DNA of 64,000 nt from Xanthomonas sp. 10-10 (GCF_040182365.1 NZ_CP144460.1:1426001-1490000), one strand, 5' to 3'. Positions 1 through 9,417 are shown, counted from the stretch's first letter. Program-made: numbers and translations. Notes: a model not told the origin generated them from the sequence alone.

Positions 1-1454
1 TCTTCCAGCGTGTCGTAGATGCGTTCGGGCGCCACGGCGGCAGTCGGGTCCACCCGTACCCAGCCGCGACCGGCCAGCCACACCTCGGTCCATGCATGCG
101 CATCCATGCGGCGCACCACCCAGTAGTTGCCCAGCCCGTTGTAGGTGCCGCCGGCATAGCCGGTGACCACGCGTGCGGGGATGCCGGCGGCGCGCATCAG
201 CACCACGAACGAGGAGCTGAAGTGCTCGCAAAACCCGGCCTTCTGCTGGAACAGGAACTCATCCACGCTGTTGCGGCCAAGCAGTGGCGTATCCAGGGTG
301 TAGGCGAATTCGCGGGTGATCCACCCCAGTGCGCGCTGCACGACGGCATCGTCGTTGTTGCCGGCGTCGGCCCGCCATTGCCTGGCGAGCGCGACGGTGC
401 GCGGATTGAAGCCCGGTGGCAGGGCGAGTGCGCGCTTGCGCAACTGCTCGGGCAGGTCGGTATCGAAACGTGCCGGTGGCGCCGATTGCAGCTCCCAGCG
501 GGTCAGTGCGCTCAATGGCCGCTGCGCGAACAGTTCGTAATCGGGCGACAGCTCGGCGCTGGCGACACCCTGGGTCGGCAGGTCCAGCGACACCAGCTGG
601 CGACGGTCGGTGGGCTCGTAATCCAGTCGGTACCGATAGGTCTGCGGGCCGGGTGTGACCGATGCGGGTTGTCCGCGACCGGTCCAGCGTGCGCGCTGCC
701 AGGTGCGGCCGTCGAAATCCCACATCACCGGCCCACGCCAGTAGCGCTGCTGTGGTGGTGGTGCCTTGCCGGTGAATTGCACGCGCAGCGCCGGGCTTTC
801 GTCGGCCATCAGGTCGATCCATTCGCCGGGCGACATGTTGTCCGACAGGCCGGGCCGCGACAGCGCGCGCTCGGGCACGCCCCACAACGGCGAACTCAGG
901 CGCGGCAGCAACCAGAACGTGGCCATGGCCAGCGGCACGCCGATGGCCACCAGCTTGCCGATCCCGCGCAACTGCAGGCGCAGCCCAGGCGTGCTGGTGC
1001 GATGTTCTTCGTCGGCCAGCCGCTGCATGCTGAGCAGGGCGCTGACCACCGCCAGCAACGCCAGCCCCATCGTTGCCGGCCCCTGGTCGAGCAGGAATGC
1101 TGCAAACGGGGCGAACAACGCAAAGCCGAGCAGGCTGCGCGCATCGCGCAGACTGCGCAGTTCGGAGGCCTTGATCGCCAGCATCGCAGCAAGCACCGCG
1201 CAGCCGGTATCGCGGCCGAAGCGCATGCCGATCTGCCAGTACACCGCCGCCAGCATCGCGATCACCAGCAACACCCGCAGCGGCGCCATCACGGTGCCGC
1301 GCCAGCTCAGCACGCCGACCAGGACCGCGGCCACCGCGATGGTGGTGGCAAGCAGGCCAGGCAACTGCAACAGCAGCGGCGCCAGGGCCAGCCAGCTGGT
1401 GGCCAGCGCCCAGCGGCGGCTGGCCTGATTGATCGGAAGGGGCGGCTCAGTCAT
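1..1454 (-). CDS. tgpA: Transglutaminase-like TgpA family membrane protein (partial, C-terminus outside window)
   Basis: Membrane-anchored transglutaminase-like cysteine enzyme of the DUF3488/TgpA type. Reading from ATG at 1454, the first ~200 residues are strongly hydrophobic (several membrane segments). A soluble periplasmic part follows, with the Cys-His-Asp triad: Cys409 in GFCEHFSSSF, His453 in DAHAWTEVW and Asp469 in VRVDPT. At least 484 residues are present and the reading frame runs off the window's left edge without a stop, so the final membrane helix and tail are not visible. The start overlaps the stop of the upstream DUF58 gene by 8 bases, implying translational coupling. MoxR-DUF58-TgpA is a well-known trio; the substrate in this organism is unknown, and a cell-envelope role is inferred. 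Confidence 0.93.
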   Translation of the reverse strand, partial: MTEPPLPINQASRRWALATSWLALAPLLLQLPGLLATTIAVAAVLVGVLSWRGTVMAPLRVLLVIAMLAAVYWQIGMRFGRDTGCAVLAAMLAIKASELRSLRDARSLLGFALFAPFAAFLLDQGPATMGLALLAVVSALLSMQRLADEEHRTSTPGLRLQLRGIGKLVAIGVPLAMATFWLLPRLSSPLWGVPERALSRPGLSDNMSPGEWIDLMADESPALRVQFTGKAPPPQQRYWRGPVMWDFDGRTWQRARWTGRGQPASVTPGPQTYRYRLDYEPTDRRQLVSLDLPTQGVASAELSPDYELFAQRPLSALTRWELQSAPPARFDTDLPEQLRKRALALPPGFNPRTVALARQWRADAGNNDDAVVQRALGWITREFAYTLDTPLLGRNSVDEFLFQQKAGFCEHFSSSFVVLMRAAGIPARVVTGYAGGTYNGLGNYWVVRRMDAHAWTEVWLAGRGWVRVDPTAAVAPERIYDTLE

Positions 1455-2403
1455 GGGGAAGCAGCGCCAGGGCGCGCAGGCACAGGTGGTGGTGGGACGG
1501 ACCTTGTGCAGGCCCCAGTGGCGGCTGGCCCGGCAGCAGCAGGCGGTAACGCCGCCCGTCGCGTTCGGCCAGATTCACCCAGCGGGCAAGCCGCGCGATG
1601 CGGCGTTCGTACGGCAGTGCGTGCAGCGCACGCCAGTCCAGCGTGACTTCGATGCCCAGCGGCTGTTCGTATTCGCGCACCAGCAGGCTGTCGCGGCGCG
1701 CCGAGTGCTTCCAGGAAATCGTGCGTGGCGCATCGCCGGCGCGGTACGGACGCAGCTGATGCAGTTCTTCGCCTTGCGCATGCAGGCGGGTCTGGTTGGG
1801 CGAACCGGCGCCCTCAGGCAATGCCGGGCCCTGTTCTTCGGGCTTGGGATAGGACAGCAGTGGCGTTTCCGGCCACACCCACGACCAGGCCCGTACCAGG
1901 CCCAGCGGCTGGGTGCTCGACAACCGGATGCGTTCGATGTCCTGCCAGCCGCGCCGCTCGGTGGGTACCAGCAGGTCGATCTCGGCCATATCGTGCTCGA
2001 CCAGCGAGCAGAAACCGCTGCTTTGCAGATGGTCCAGTCGCAGCCCGCGTCGCACGCGGGTATCGCGACGTGCCAACGACACCCGCATCCGCAGCGGCTC
2101 GCCGGCCACCACAGGTTCGGCCGAGACCGCTTCTATGCGCAGCGCCGACAACTGCAGGTGCGCCATGATGCTGCTGGCGATTCCCGCGGTGGCCAGCAGC
2201 AGGGCCAGCAGCAATGCCGGGTTGTTGTTGTAGTTCAACGCGCCCAGCAGCATCGCCAGCAGCAGGGCGGTGACGAACAACCCGAAGCGGGTCGGCAACA
2301 CATAGATGCGCCGCCGATCCAGCACGATCGGCAACGCTTCCGCTCCCCGCGGACGGGCCAGCAGGCTGAGCCGGCGGCCGATGCCGCGCAAGGGTGCACG
2401 CAC
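1447..2403 (-). CDS. DUF58 domain protein
   Basis: Membrane protein of the DUF58 family, the usual middle partner between a MoxR ATPase and a TgpA-type transglutaminase. Two hydrophobic segments lie near the N-terminus (around GLFVTALLLAMLLGAL and LLLALLLATAGI). The DUF58 core near residues 225-260 reads YRAGDAPRTISWKHSARRD, the conserved signature. No ATG lies at a sensible place. I chose GTG at 2403, six bases after the MoxR stop, giving 318 residues; a TTG slightly downstream is an alternative. DUF58 proteins have a von Willebrand-like fold, and the family role is usually described as chaperone-like together with MoxR; the client here is unknown. Confidence 0.88.
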   Translation of the reverse strand: MRAPLRGIGRRLSLLARPRGAEALPIVLDRRRIYVLPTRFGLFVTALLLAMLLGALNYNNNPALLLALLLATAGIASSIMAHLQLSALRIEAVSAEPVVAGEPLRMRVSLARRDTRVRRGLRLDHLQSSGFCSLVEHDMAEIDLLVPTERRGWQDIERIRLSSTQPLGLVRAWSWVWPETPLLSYPKPEEQGPALPEGAGSPNQTRLHAQGEELHQLRPYRAGDAPRTISWKHSARRDSLLVREYEQPLGIEVTLDWRALHALPYERRIARLARWVNLAERDGRRYRLLLPGQPPLGPAQGPSHHHLCLRALALLPHD

Positions 2404-2408
2404 CTGTG

Positions 2409-3362
2409 TCAGTCCACCGGCACGCTGTGCAGGAGCGCCTTTGCCAGCGCCGGCCCGGAGGACGATTCTGCCTCCGGCACCAGCCGATGACCGGCCACGG
2501 CCACGAACAGCGCCTGCACGTCTTCCGGCAGCACGTGCTCGCGCCCGAGCAGCAGCGCATACGCCTTGGCGGCACGCAGCAGCGCGATGCCGGCACGCGG
2601 TGACAGGCCCACGCGCACCCCGGCATGCTGGCGGCTGCGCAACAGCAGCGCCTGTACATAGCCGATCAAGGCGTCGCTGGTATGGATCTGGTTGACCACC
2701 GCACGCAGCGCGACCACGTCGGTATCGCTGAGCTGCGGTGCGGCCTGGGCGATCAGCTCGCGGCGGTCCACCCCGGAGAGCAACGCGCGCTCGGCATCGG
2801 CGCTGGGGTAGCCCAGGCTCAGCCGCAGCAGGAAGCGATCCAGTTGCGAGTCCGGCAACGGAAACGTGCCCGACAGGTCGACCGGATTCTGCGTGGCAAT
2901 CACGAAGAACGGTTCCGGCAAGGCGTGGGTCACACCATCCAGGGTGACCTGCTGTTCGGCCATCGCCTCCAGCAGCGAACTCTGCGTGCGCGGCGGGGCG
3001 CGATTGATTTCGTCGGCCAGCAGCACGTTGGTGAACACCGGGCCGGGATGGAACTGGAACTGGCGCGAGGCGGCATCGTAGACCGACACGCCCAGCACAT
3101 CGGCCGGCAACAGGTCCGAGGTGAACTGTACGCGCTGGAAGCCCAAGCCCAGGCTGGAGGCCATCGCGTGGGCGAGGGTGGTCTTGCCCAGGCCGGGCAG
3201 GTCTTCGATCAGCAGATGTCCGCCGGACAGCAGCGCCACGAACGCCAGCCGCACCTCCTGCGCCTTGCCCAGCAGCAGCGAATTGACCTGGTCTTGCGCG
3301 CGCCGCAGCGATTGACGCAGCGCATCGGTTAGCATTTCCGTGGAACGCAGCGGTGTCGACAT
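2409..3362 (-). CDS. MoxR family AAA+ ATPase
   Basis: AAA+ ATPase of the MoxR branch, 317 residues from ATG at 3362 (MSTPLRSTEMLTDAL). Walker A is GLGKTTLA in the context IEDLPGLGKTT, Walker B is VLLADEINRAPP, and sensor-1 lies in FVIATQNPVDLSG. MoxR proteins act as chaperone-like ATPases that remodel or activate partner proteins, commonly with a von Willebrand or DUF58 protein coded next door, as here. It is first in a three-gene minus-strand operon with DUF58 and TgpA. Its start codon is only about 24 bases from the start of the divergent glycosyltransferase gene, so the promoters must overlap or lie in coding sequence. Confidence 0.95.
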   Translation of the reverse strand: MSTPLRSTEMLTDALRQSLRRAQDQVNSLLLGKAQEVRLAFVALLSGGHLLIEDLPGLGKTTLAHAMASSLGLGFQRVQFTSDLLPADVLGVSVYDAASRQFQFHPGPVFTNVLLADEINRAPPRTQSSLLEAMAEQQVTLDGVTHALPEPFFVIATQNPVDLSGTFPLPDSQLDRFLLRLSLGYPSADAERALLSGVDRRELIAQAAPQLSDTDVVALRAVVNQIHTSDALIGYVQALLLRSRQHAGVRVGLSPRAGIALLRAAKAYALLLGREHVLPEDVQALFVAVAGHRLVPEAESSSGPALAKALLHSVPVD

Positions 3363-3386
3363 CACAATTCCGTAGGTGAAAGAAGA

Positions 3387-5240
3387 GTGCACAGGGCAAT
3401 GCAGGGGGACCAACGCGCACATCGCACCTTCGTGATCCTGTGGACACTGGCGACGGCCGTCAAGCTGTTGATCGCCGCGCGGTTGCCGCTGTTCGTCGAC
3501 GAGGCGTTTTACTGGCAGGAAGGCCAGCACCTGGCTGCGGCGTATTCGGATCTGCCGGGTATGACCGCCTGGCTGGCGCGGCTGGGTGTGGAGGCCGGCG
3601 GCCACCACCTGATGGCAATGCGCCTGCCGTTTCTGGCCATCGCCGCGCTGCTGCCGTGGCTGGTTGCGCACATCGCCACGCGCTGGTTCGGCTCCACCCT
3701 GGGCTGGCAGGCCGGCAGCCTGACGCTGCTGATGCCGCTGTCGGCCACGCTGGGCATCCTGGCCGTGCCCGACGTGCCGATGGCCCTGGCAGCGGTGCTG
3801 TGCATGGACGCTGGCGCACGCCTGCTGCGCGAGGTCGATGCCACCAGCGCACTGGAGCTGGCGATCGGTCTGGTGATCGGCGCGCTCAGCCATTACCGCT
3901 TCGTCGGCGTGATCGGCGTGGGCTGCATCGCGCTGCTGTGCATCCCGCAGGGGCGTGCGGTGCTGCGCGACCCGCGCATCTGGCTGGCGCTGACGGTCGG
4001 AGCGGTGAGCTGGCTGCCGCTGCTGTTTTGGAATACCGACCACGACGAGGCAGGGCTGCGCTTTCAACTGGTCGACCGGCATCCGTGGCGGTTCCAGATC
4101 GGCGGACTGTGGTTCCTGCTGATCCAGGCGGTGGCGGTGACGCCGTTGTTGGCCTGGGCCATGCTCAAGGTGGCCCAGGCCGGCACGCGTTCCGGCGGCG
4201 GGTCGCGCGCGCAATGGCGGTATTTCGGATTGCTGGGCGGCATCTCGACCGTGGCGATTTTCGTGCTCGGCTTCTTCAGCGATGCCGAGCGGATCAGTTT
4301 CCACTGGCCGCTGCCTGGCTATCTGGCGTTGCTGGTGGCGGTGCCGGTGATCCTGTTGCGTTGGCCGCTTCCGGTGCGCCGTGCCGCATGGCTGCTTGCG
4401 CTGCTCGGCACGCTGGGGGCTTACGGCTACTACCTGGCGGTGTCGGTGCCGTCGATCCGCGCGCATGCGGCCGGCGAAAAATACTACCCGCGCAACTTTG
4501 CCGGCTGGAACGATCTGGCGCGCGCGGTCAAACGTCAGCTGGCGCAGATGCCGCCGGGCACGCGGGTGCTGGCAGAGAACTTCAAGGTGGGCGCCGAGCT
4601 TGGTTTTCAGTTGCACGATGCGCAGATCGAGGTATTGCGTGCGGACTTGAACGACAAGCACGGGCGCAGCGCGCAGTTGCTGCAATGGGGCCTGCTCAGC
4701 GACGGACGCCGCGATGGCCCGCGCCTGCTGGTGCTGTCGCCCAGCGATCAGCGTTACCGCGACCTGCTCAAGCGCTATCACGCCATCTGCGACATGGTCG
4801 GCCCGTTGCCACCGCCCACGGTGGTGTCCGCCGATCACGGATATCAACGTTTTCTGCTGTTCGCACTGCCGGCGCAACGCGCTCCCGGGCCGTGCATCGC
4901 CCCGGCGATGGCCTGGATCGACACGCCGCTGCCGGATGTGCGCGTGTCCGGCCAGATCCAGGTGCGTGGTTGGGCGTTCAAGGACGGTATCGGCCTGGCC
5001 GATGTGGAGCTGCTCCTCGATGGCCGTGCGGTCGCGCGAGCCGACTATGGCAGCCCGATGGATGTCCGTCCGTACTGGAAGATCTCCACCGACCCGCAGC
5101 ATCCCCGCGTCGGCTTCTCCGCCACGCTCGATACGCGCGCGCTGCCATCCGGCACGCATTGGTTGGGCCTGCGCCTGCACGGCCGCGACGGCAGCGTCGA
5201 GGACTGGTGGGAGCAGCCTGTCACCGTTTCCGCACCTTAG
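3387..5240 (+). CDS. GT-C fold glycosyltransferase (PMT/ArnT-like) with C-terminal beta-domain
   Basis: Predicted inner-membrane glycosyltransferase of the GT-C class, which uses polyprenyl-phosphate sugars. The first lumenal loop has the expected acidic motif FVDEAFYW near residues 34-41, followed by roughly ten hydrophobic segments to about residue 360. The last ~110 residues (from WIDTPLPDVRVSG to the end) are soluble and read like an Ig-like or carbohydrate-binding beta-sandwich (GWAFKDG...VELLLDG), which is not part of the standard fold. Two starts are possible: GTG at 3387 (617 residues) or ATG at 3399. It begins a tight plus-strand run with a GtrB-like GT2 gene and another polytopic gene. 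The acceptor is unknown. Confidence 0.85.
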   Translation: MHRAMQGDQRAHRTFVILWTLATAVKLLIAARLPLFVDEAFYWQEGQHLAAAYSDLPGMTAWLARLGVEAGGHHLMAMRLPFLAIAALLPWLVAHIATRWFGSTLGWQAGSLTLLMPLSATLGILAVPDVPMALAAVLCMDAGARLLREVDATSALELAIGLVIGALSHYRFVGVIGVGCIALLCIPQGRAVLRDPRIWLALTVGAVSWLPLLFWNTDHDEAGLRFQLVDRHPWRFQIGGLWFLLIQAVAVTPLLAWAMLKVAQAGTRSGGGSRAQWRYFGLLGGISTVAIFVLGFFSDAERISFHWPLPGYLALLVAVPVILLRWPLPVRRAAWLLALLGTLGAYGYYLAVSVPSIRAHAAGEKYYPRNFAGWNDLARAVKRQLAQMPPGTRVLAENFKVGAELGFQLHDAQIEVLRADLNDKHGRSAQLLQWGLLSDGRRDGPRLLVLSPSDQRYRDLLKRYHAICDMVGPLPPPTVVSADHGYQRFLLFALPAQRAPGPCIAPAMAWIDTPLPDVRVSGQIQVRGWAFKDGIGLADVELLLDGRAVARADYGSPMDVRPYWKISTDPQHPRVGFSATLDTRALPSGTHWLGLRLHGRDGSVEDWWEQPVTVSAP

Positions 5241-5248
5241 ATCACGCA

Positions 5249-6244
5249 ATGACTGACGCCTTGCCCGTTGCCCATCCCGCATATCTGTCCGGGTTTCGAA
5301 TCGCCGTGCTGGTGCCATGCCATAACGAGGCGGCGACAGTCGCCGCCGTGGTCGGCGATTTCGCTGCGGCATTGCCCGGTGCGGTGATCCATGTGCTGGA
5401 CAACAACTCCAGCGACGCCACCGCGTCCAACGCCGTGGCGGCTGGCGCGCAGGTGCGCCGCGTTGCGCTGCAGGGCAAGGGCAATGTGGTGCGGCGTGGA
5501 TTTGCCGATGTCGAAGCCGACATCTACGTGCTGGTGGATGGCGATGCGACGTACGACGCAGCCGCCGCACCGGCGTTGGTGCGCAAGCTCATCGACGAAC
5601 GGCTGGACATGGTGGTCGGCGCACGTCGCGATCAACAACAGGCCGCCTACCGGCCAGGGCACCGCCTCGGCAATGTCCTGCTGACGCGCTGCGCGGGGCT
5701 GCTGTTCGGGCGCAGTTTCGACGACATGTTGTCCGGGTACCGGGTGTTTTCGCGGCGCTACGTCAAATCCTTCGCGGCGCATGCGCATGGATTCGAGACC
5801 GAAACCGAGCTGGCCGTGCATGCCTTGCAGCTGCGCATGCCGGTAGCCGAGGTCGAGACCGCATATGGCGTGCGTCCGGAAGGTTCGCAAAGCAAGTTGA
5901 ACACCTGGCGCGACGGCTGGCGCATCCTCACCACGATTGCAAAACTGTTCAAGGCCGAGCGGCCGCTGTTGTTCTTCTCGATCGGTTTTGCGCTCAGCGC
6001 CGCGTTGTCGATCGTGCTGGCGATCCCGTTGTTCGAGACTTACCTGCAAACCGGCCTGGTACCGCGCTTTCCGACCGCGATCCTGTGCGTTGCGCTGATG
6101 CTGCTCGGTTTTCTGTTGCTTGCCTGCGGACTGATTCTGGACACGGTCACGCGTGGACGCGTCGAGGCCAAGCATCTGGCGTATCTGGCCGAGCCGGGCG
6201 TAGGCAACCGTGTGGCCGCCTCGCACGACAAGGGAGCGCAGTGA
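5249..6244 (+). CDS. GtrB/DPM1-like glycosyltransferase family 2
   Basis: Family 2 glycosyltransferase, 331 residues from ATG at 5249, eight bases after the preceding stop. The N-terminal GT-A domain carries VLVPCHNEAATV and the metal-binding acidic motif VDGDATYD near residue 98. The C-terminus has two hydrophobic hairpin segments (LLFFSIGFALSAALSIVLAI and AILCVALMLLGFLLLACGLI), as in GtrB and ArnC proteins that load a sugar onto undecaprenyl phosphate. The inferred role is to make the polyprenyl-phosphate-linked sugar donor used by one or both neighbouring GT-C proteins. The stop overlaps the next start (ATGA-type), so the three genes are very probably one operon. Confidence 0.9.
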   Translation: MTDALPVAHPAYLSGFRIAVLVPCHNEAATVAAVVGDFAAALPGAVIHVLDNNSSDATASNAVAAGAQVRRVALQGKGNVVRRGFADVEADIYVLVDGDATYDAAAAPALVRKLIDERLDMVVGARRDQQQAAYRPGHRLGNVLLTRCAGLLFGRSFDDMLSGYRVFSRRYVKSFAAHAHGFETETELAVHALQLRMPVAEVETAYGVRPEGSQSKLNTWRDGWRILTTIAKLFKAERPLLFFSIGFALSAALSIVLAIPLFETYLQTGLVPRFPTAILCVALMLLGFLLLACGLILDTVTRGRVEAKHLAYLAEPGVGNRVAASHDKGAQ

Positions 6245-8076
6245 TGGCATCGGTGACCAAGGCGACATCGGCGACGCGCCTGCAGCGTTTGTCGCGCTGG
6301 GCGGATGGCCGTTTCGGCTTTCATTCGTCGCGCCAGGTCATCGCTGCGGCGATGGCCGTGCTGCTGCTCGGCGCGCTGCTCTCGCTCGGTCTGGGGCAGG
6401 ACGCCAATTGGGATTTACGCAATTACCATCTCTACATCGGTGGCGCGTGGGCCGACGATCGTCTGGGCGTGGACCTGGCGCCGGCGCAGATGCAGAGTTA
6501 CTTCAGTCCCCTGCTCGATGTCCTGCATGCCTGGTTGATGCTGCATCTGCCCGGGCCATTGGTCGGGGCGTTATTGGGTGCGCTGCATGCAGTGGTGTTC
6601 ATGCCGGTGGCCGTCGTGGCGTGGTGTGTCCTGTCCAACGAATCGCGACGTGCGCAGTGGACCCCGCTGTTCGCGGTGGCCGGTATGTGCAGTGCGGTGT
6701 TCCTGTCCGAACTGGGCAACACCATGGGCGATACCGCCAGCGCGATCCCGGTACTGGCGTCGCTGGCGATCGTGCTGCTGGCGCAGGCCAACGCGCGGCA
6801 AGGACGAGGCGTTGCGTGGGGGTGGGCCATCGCCGGCGCACTGATCGGTCTGGCGATCGCGCTCAAGCTGACCAATGCGCTGTACGCGCTGGCGCTGGCG
6901 CCGGCGGTGTTGTGCGACGGTGGGCGCATGCGGTCGCGGATTCTGGGGTTGAGCGTTCTTGCCGGTGTCGCGGTGCTGGTGTTGCTGTTGCTGGCAGGGC
7001 ACTGGTATTGGCAGGTCTGGCAACACTTTGGCAACCCGCTGTTTCCGCAATTCAACGGCGTGTTCAAGTCGCCGCTGGCTCAGCCGGTGTCGATTGCCGA
7101 TATCCGCTGGTTGCCGCGCAACATCGGCGAACACCTGATCTGGCCGCTGCTGTTTACGTTCAAGCCGCAACGCGTCGGCGATCTTGGTCTGGTGCAGGCG
7201 GGATGGGCGGTGTTGTATGCGGTCGCGCTGATGGCAGCGGGACGCATCGTGCTGCGCCGTCGCGTGCCTTCGACAAGTCGCGATCGCGCAGCGGTGGTCC
7301 TGCTGGTGTTCTTCGGCATTGCCTACGCGCTGTGGCAAGCGGTCTTCAGTATCCACCGCTATCTGCTGGTACTGGAGCTGCTTGCGCCATTGGTGCTGTG
7401 GGTCGTGTGCCGGCATGCCTTTGCGGTCAATGCGGATCGCAAGGCTGCGTGGTTGATCGGTGTGTGCGCGCTGGTTGCGTTGGTTGGATGGAAGGACTGG
7501 GGGCATGAGGCATGGGCGCGCGACAGTTTCCAGGTCGAGCAACCGGCGCTTGCCGATCCTGCTGCATCCACGGTGCTGCTGGTCGGCGACGAGCCGCAGT
7601 CCTGGCGAGTGCCGCTGTTGCCGCAGCAGGCGCGTTACATCGGCGTGGCGACCAATCTTTCCGAGACCGATCGGTACCGCGAGCGGGTCAGGGCCTTGAT
7701 CGCCGAGCGGGCGCAGCTGTACGCGATGTTGGGCGCCACGCGCGACAAGCAGCAATTGCGGATCGATCGCATGAATGGCTGGGCGCAGCAGTTTGGCTGG
7801 GACACGCAGCCTCGGTGCACGCGGTTGCGCTGGCTGATCGCCCGCGGCCTGCGTGCGGAGCTTGAAGCAGTGACCCCAGGGCGCTGTGTGCTGCAGGTGC
7901 CCAAGGGCAAGGCGCTGGATATCGCCGCTGCAGATCGTGCGGTGCGCGAGTCTGCGCAGCAGCGTCTGGCTGCGTATGGGCTGACCCTGGATCCGTCACG
8001 TTGCCGCACCTTGTCCTCGCATGTCGGACAAGCCCAGTACCCATATCAATTCTGCGAACTCGCTCGGCCGGAGTAG
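6244..8076 (+). CDS. Polytopic membrane protein, GT-C glycosyltransferase candidate
   Basis: Integral membrane protein of 610 residues; its ATG overlaps the stop of the GT2 gene by one base. After a short cytoplasmic N-terminus there are about ten hydrophobic segments (for example AAAMAVLLLGALLSLGLG near residue 38). The first loop holds acidic and aromatic residues in NWDLRNYHLY, a position where GT-C enzymes have catalytic acids. A C-terminal ~150-residue soluble part follows (from about RDSFQVEQP). I do not recognise a named family with certainty. Tight coupling to a GtrB-like donor synthase and a PMT/ArnT-like transferase makes a sugar-transfer role likely, but this is inference. Confidence 0.8.
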   Translation: MASVTKATSATRLQRLSRWADGRFGFHSSRQVIAAAMAVLLLGALLSLGLGQDANWDLRNYHLYIGGAWADDRLGVDLAPAQMQSYFSPLLDVLHAWLMLHLPGPLVGALLGALHAVVFMPVAVVAWCVLSNESRRAQWTPLFAVAGMCSAVFLSELGNTMGDTASAIPVLASLAIVLLAQANARQGRGVAWGWAIAGALIGLAIALKLTNALYALALAPAVLCDGGRMRSRILGLSVLAGVAVLVLLLLAGHWYWQVWQHFGNPLFPQFNGVFKSPLAQPVSIADIRWLPRNIGEHLIWPLLFTFKPQRVGDLGLVQAGWAVLYAVALMAAGRIVLRRRVPSTSRDRAAVVLLVFFGIAYALWQAVFSIHRYLLVLELLAPLVLWVVCRHAFAVNADRKAAWLIGVCALVALVGWKDWGHEAWARDSFQVEQPALADPAASTVLLVGDEPQSWRVPLLPQQARYIGVATNLSETDRYRERVRALIAERAQLYAMLGATRDKQQLRIDRMNGWAQQFGWDTQPRCTRLRWLIARGLRAELEAVTPGRCVLQVPKGKALDIAAADRAVRESAQQRLAAYGLTLDPSRCRTLSSHVGQAQYPYQFCELARPE

Positions 8077-8222
8077 CGCAACCGGCCAGTGCTCGTGCAA
8101 CGGTGAGCGGTGGCGCCATGCCTCACTGGCTGTAAGCCGCGCCGTCGTGACGGTGGGCCTGCAACGTCATGGCGACTGGCGACAAGATTCGCTTGAGCGG
8201 CTCTGTGGCCGTCGAGTTGGTC

Positions 8223-8795
8223 TTACGGAATCGCAAACCCGGCCTGCCGCAACAGCCGCGCCAGCGCGATCAGCGGCAGGCCGACCAGGGCGGTCGGATC
8301 TTCCGAGCGGATCGCATCGAACAAGCCGATGCCCAGACCCTCGCACTTGAAGCTGCCGGCGCAATCCAGCGCGGGTTCGGCGGCCAGGTAGCGTTCGATT
8401 TCTAGCCGTGTCAGCGGGCGCAGCTGCACCTCGGTCACATCCAGCGCATGCAGGTGGCGGTCGGGGCCGACCAGGCTGACGGCGGTGTGGAAGCGCACCG
8501 CGCGCCCGGACATGGCGCTCAGCTGCGCGCGCGCCTGGTCCAGGGTTCCCGGTTTGCCCAGGGCCCGGCCGTCCAGGTCGGCAACCTGGTCCGAGCCGAT
8601 GACCCAGGCCTCGGGCGCCTGCGCGGCCACTGCGGCGGCCTTTTCGGCAGCCAGGCGGCTGGCCAGTGCGCCCGGCGCTTCGCCCGGCAGCGCCTGCTCG
8701 TCGACCTCCGGGCGGGCGGTGGTGAAGTCCAGCCGCAGGCGGCCGAGCAGCTCGCGCCGATAGACGGAGGTGGAGGCAAGGATCAGGCGTGGCAT
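8223..8795 (-). CDS. yceF: Maf-type nucleotide pyrophosphatase, YceF subfamily
   Basis: House-cleaning nucleotide pyrophosphatase of the Maf/HAM1 fold, 190 residues. It has the family start PRLILASTSVYRRELL, the PEVDE motif near residue 29, and the central GSDQVADLDG. The pattern GSFKCEGLGIGLFD...DPTALVGLPL matches the YceF branch, reported to hydrolyse 7-methyl-GTP, rather than the dTTP-hydrolysing YhdE branch. Two adjacent ATG codons (8798 and 8795) are possible starts. It is divergent from the yceD-rpmF-fab run, the same neighbourhood as yceF/yceD/rpmF in enteric bacteria. Confidence 0.93.
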   Translation of the reverse strand: MPRLILASTSVYRRELLGRLRLDFTTARPEVDEQALPGEAPGALASRLAAEKAAAVAAQAPEAWVIGSDQVADLDGRALGKPGTLDQARAQLSAMSGRAVRFHTAVSLVGPDRHLHALDVTEVQLRPLTRLEIERYLAAEPALDCAGSFKCEGLGIGLFDAIRSEDPTALVGLPLIALARLLRQAGFAIP

Positions 8796-8907
8796 CATGA
8801 ACGTCGAAAGAGGCGGGCAGGGGAGTCTGCCAGCCCGCGCGTCGTGCGGCACATGTGAATGGGTGCATTTGACATGGCTACTGCGGGTCTTTAACATTCT
8901 GCGGCTT

Positions 8908-9417
8908 ATGTCCGCGAACGTACCCGAAATGCTGGATGCTTGGCGGATGGTCGCAGCGCGCAGGCGCTTCGATGGCCGCATCCCGCTCTCTGCGATGACC
9001 CGTTTGCAGGGAAGTCTGGTCGATACCGAGGGCGAATGCGTCTATTCGCTCCAGTTCGATCAGGACGTCCTGCTCAAGGTCGCCTATGTCGAACTCAGCA
9101 TCGATGTCGAGCTGCCGCTGGCCTGCCAGCGCACCTTGCAGCGTTTTCTGTATCCGGTGCAGATCAGGCAGCGTCTTGGTCTGATCCGCGACGAGGACGA
9201 AGAGGCGGCGTTGCCGCCCGATTACGAAGCCTTGCTGGTGCCCGACGACGGCATGCTGCGGGCGACGGATCTGGTGGAGGACGAACTGGTGCTGTCGGTG
9301 CCGGTGGTGCCCATGGCGCCCGGCAGCGAAGCCGTTGAGGCCGAGTGGGTGCCGAGCCAGGAAGAGCAAGACAAGGCCAGTCCGTTCGCGGCGCTGGCAG
9401 CGTTGAAGAAACAGTAA
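8908..9417 (+). CDS. yceD: YceD family (DUF177) 23S rRNA accumulation protein
   Basis: Small acidic DUF177 protein, 169 residues from ATG at 8908 (MSANVPEMLDAWRMV). The conserved core is around residues 60-75 (DVELPLACQRTLQRF), where the cysteine and following residues are typical of the family. In E. coli the yceD-rpmF pair is co-transcribed and YceD is linked to 23S rRNA accumulation. The same pair is kept here, with rpmF 97 bases downstream. Longer in-frame extensions exist upstream but have no ribosome-binding site or family similarity. Confidence 0.92.
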   Translation: MSANVPEMLDAWRMVAARRRFDGRIPLSAMTRLQGSLVDTEGECVYSLQFDQDVLLKVAYVELSIDVELPLACQRTLQRFLYPVQIRQRLGLIRDEDEEAALPPDYEALLVPDDGMLRATDLVEDELVLSVPVVPMAPGSEAVEAEWVPSQEEQDKASPFAALAALKKQ

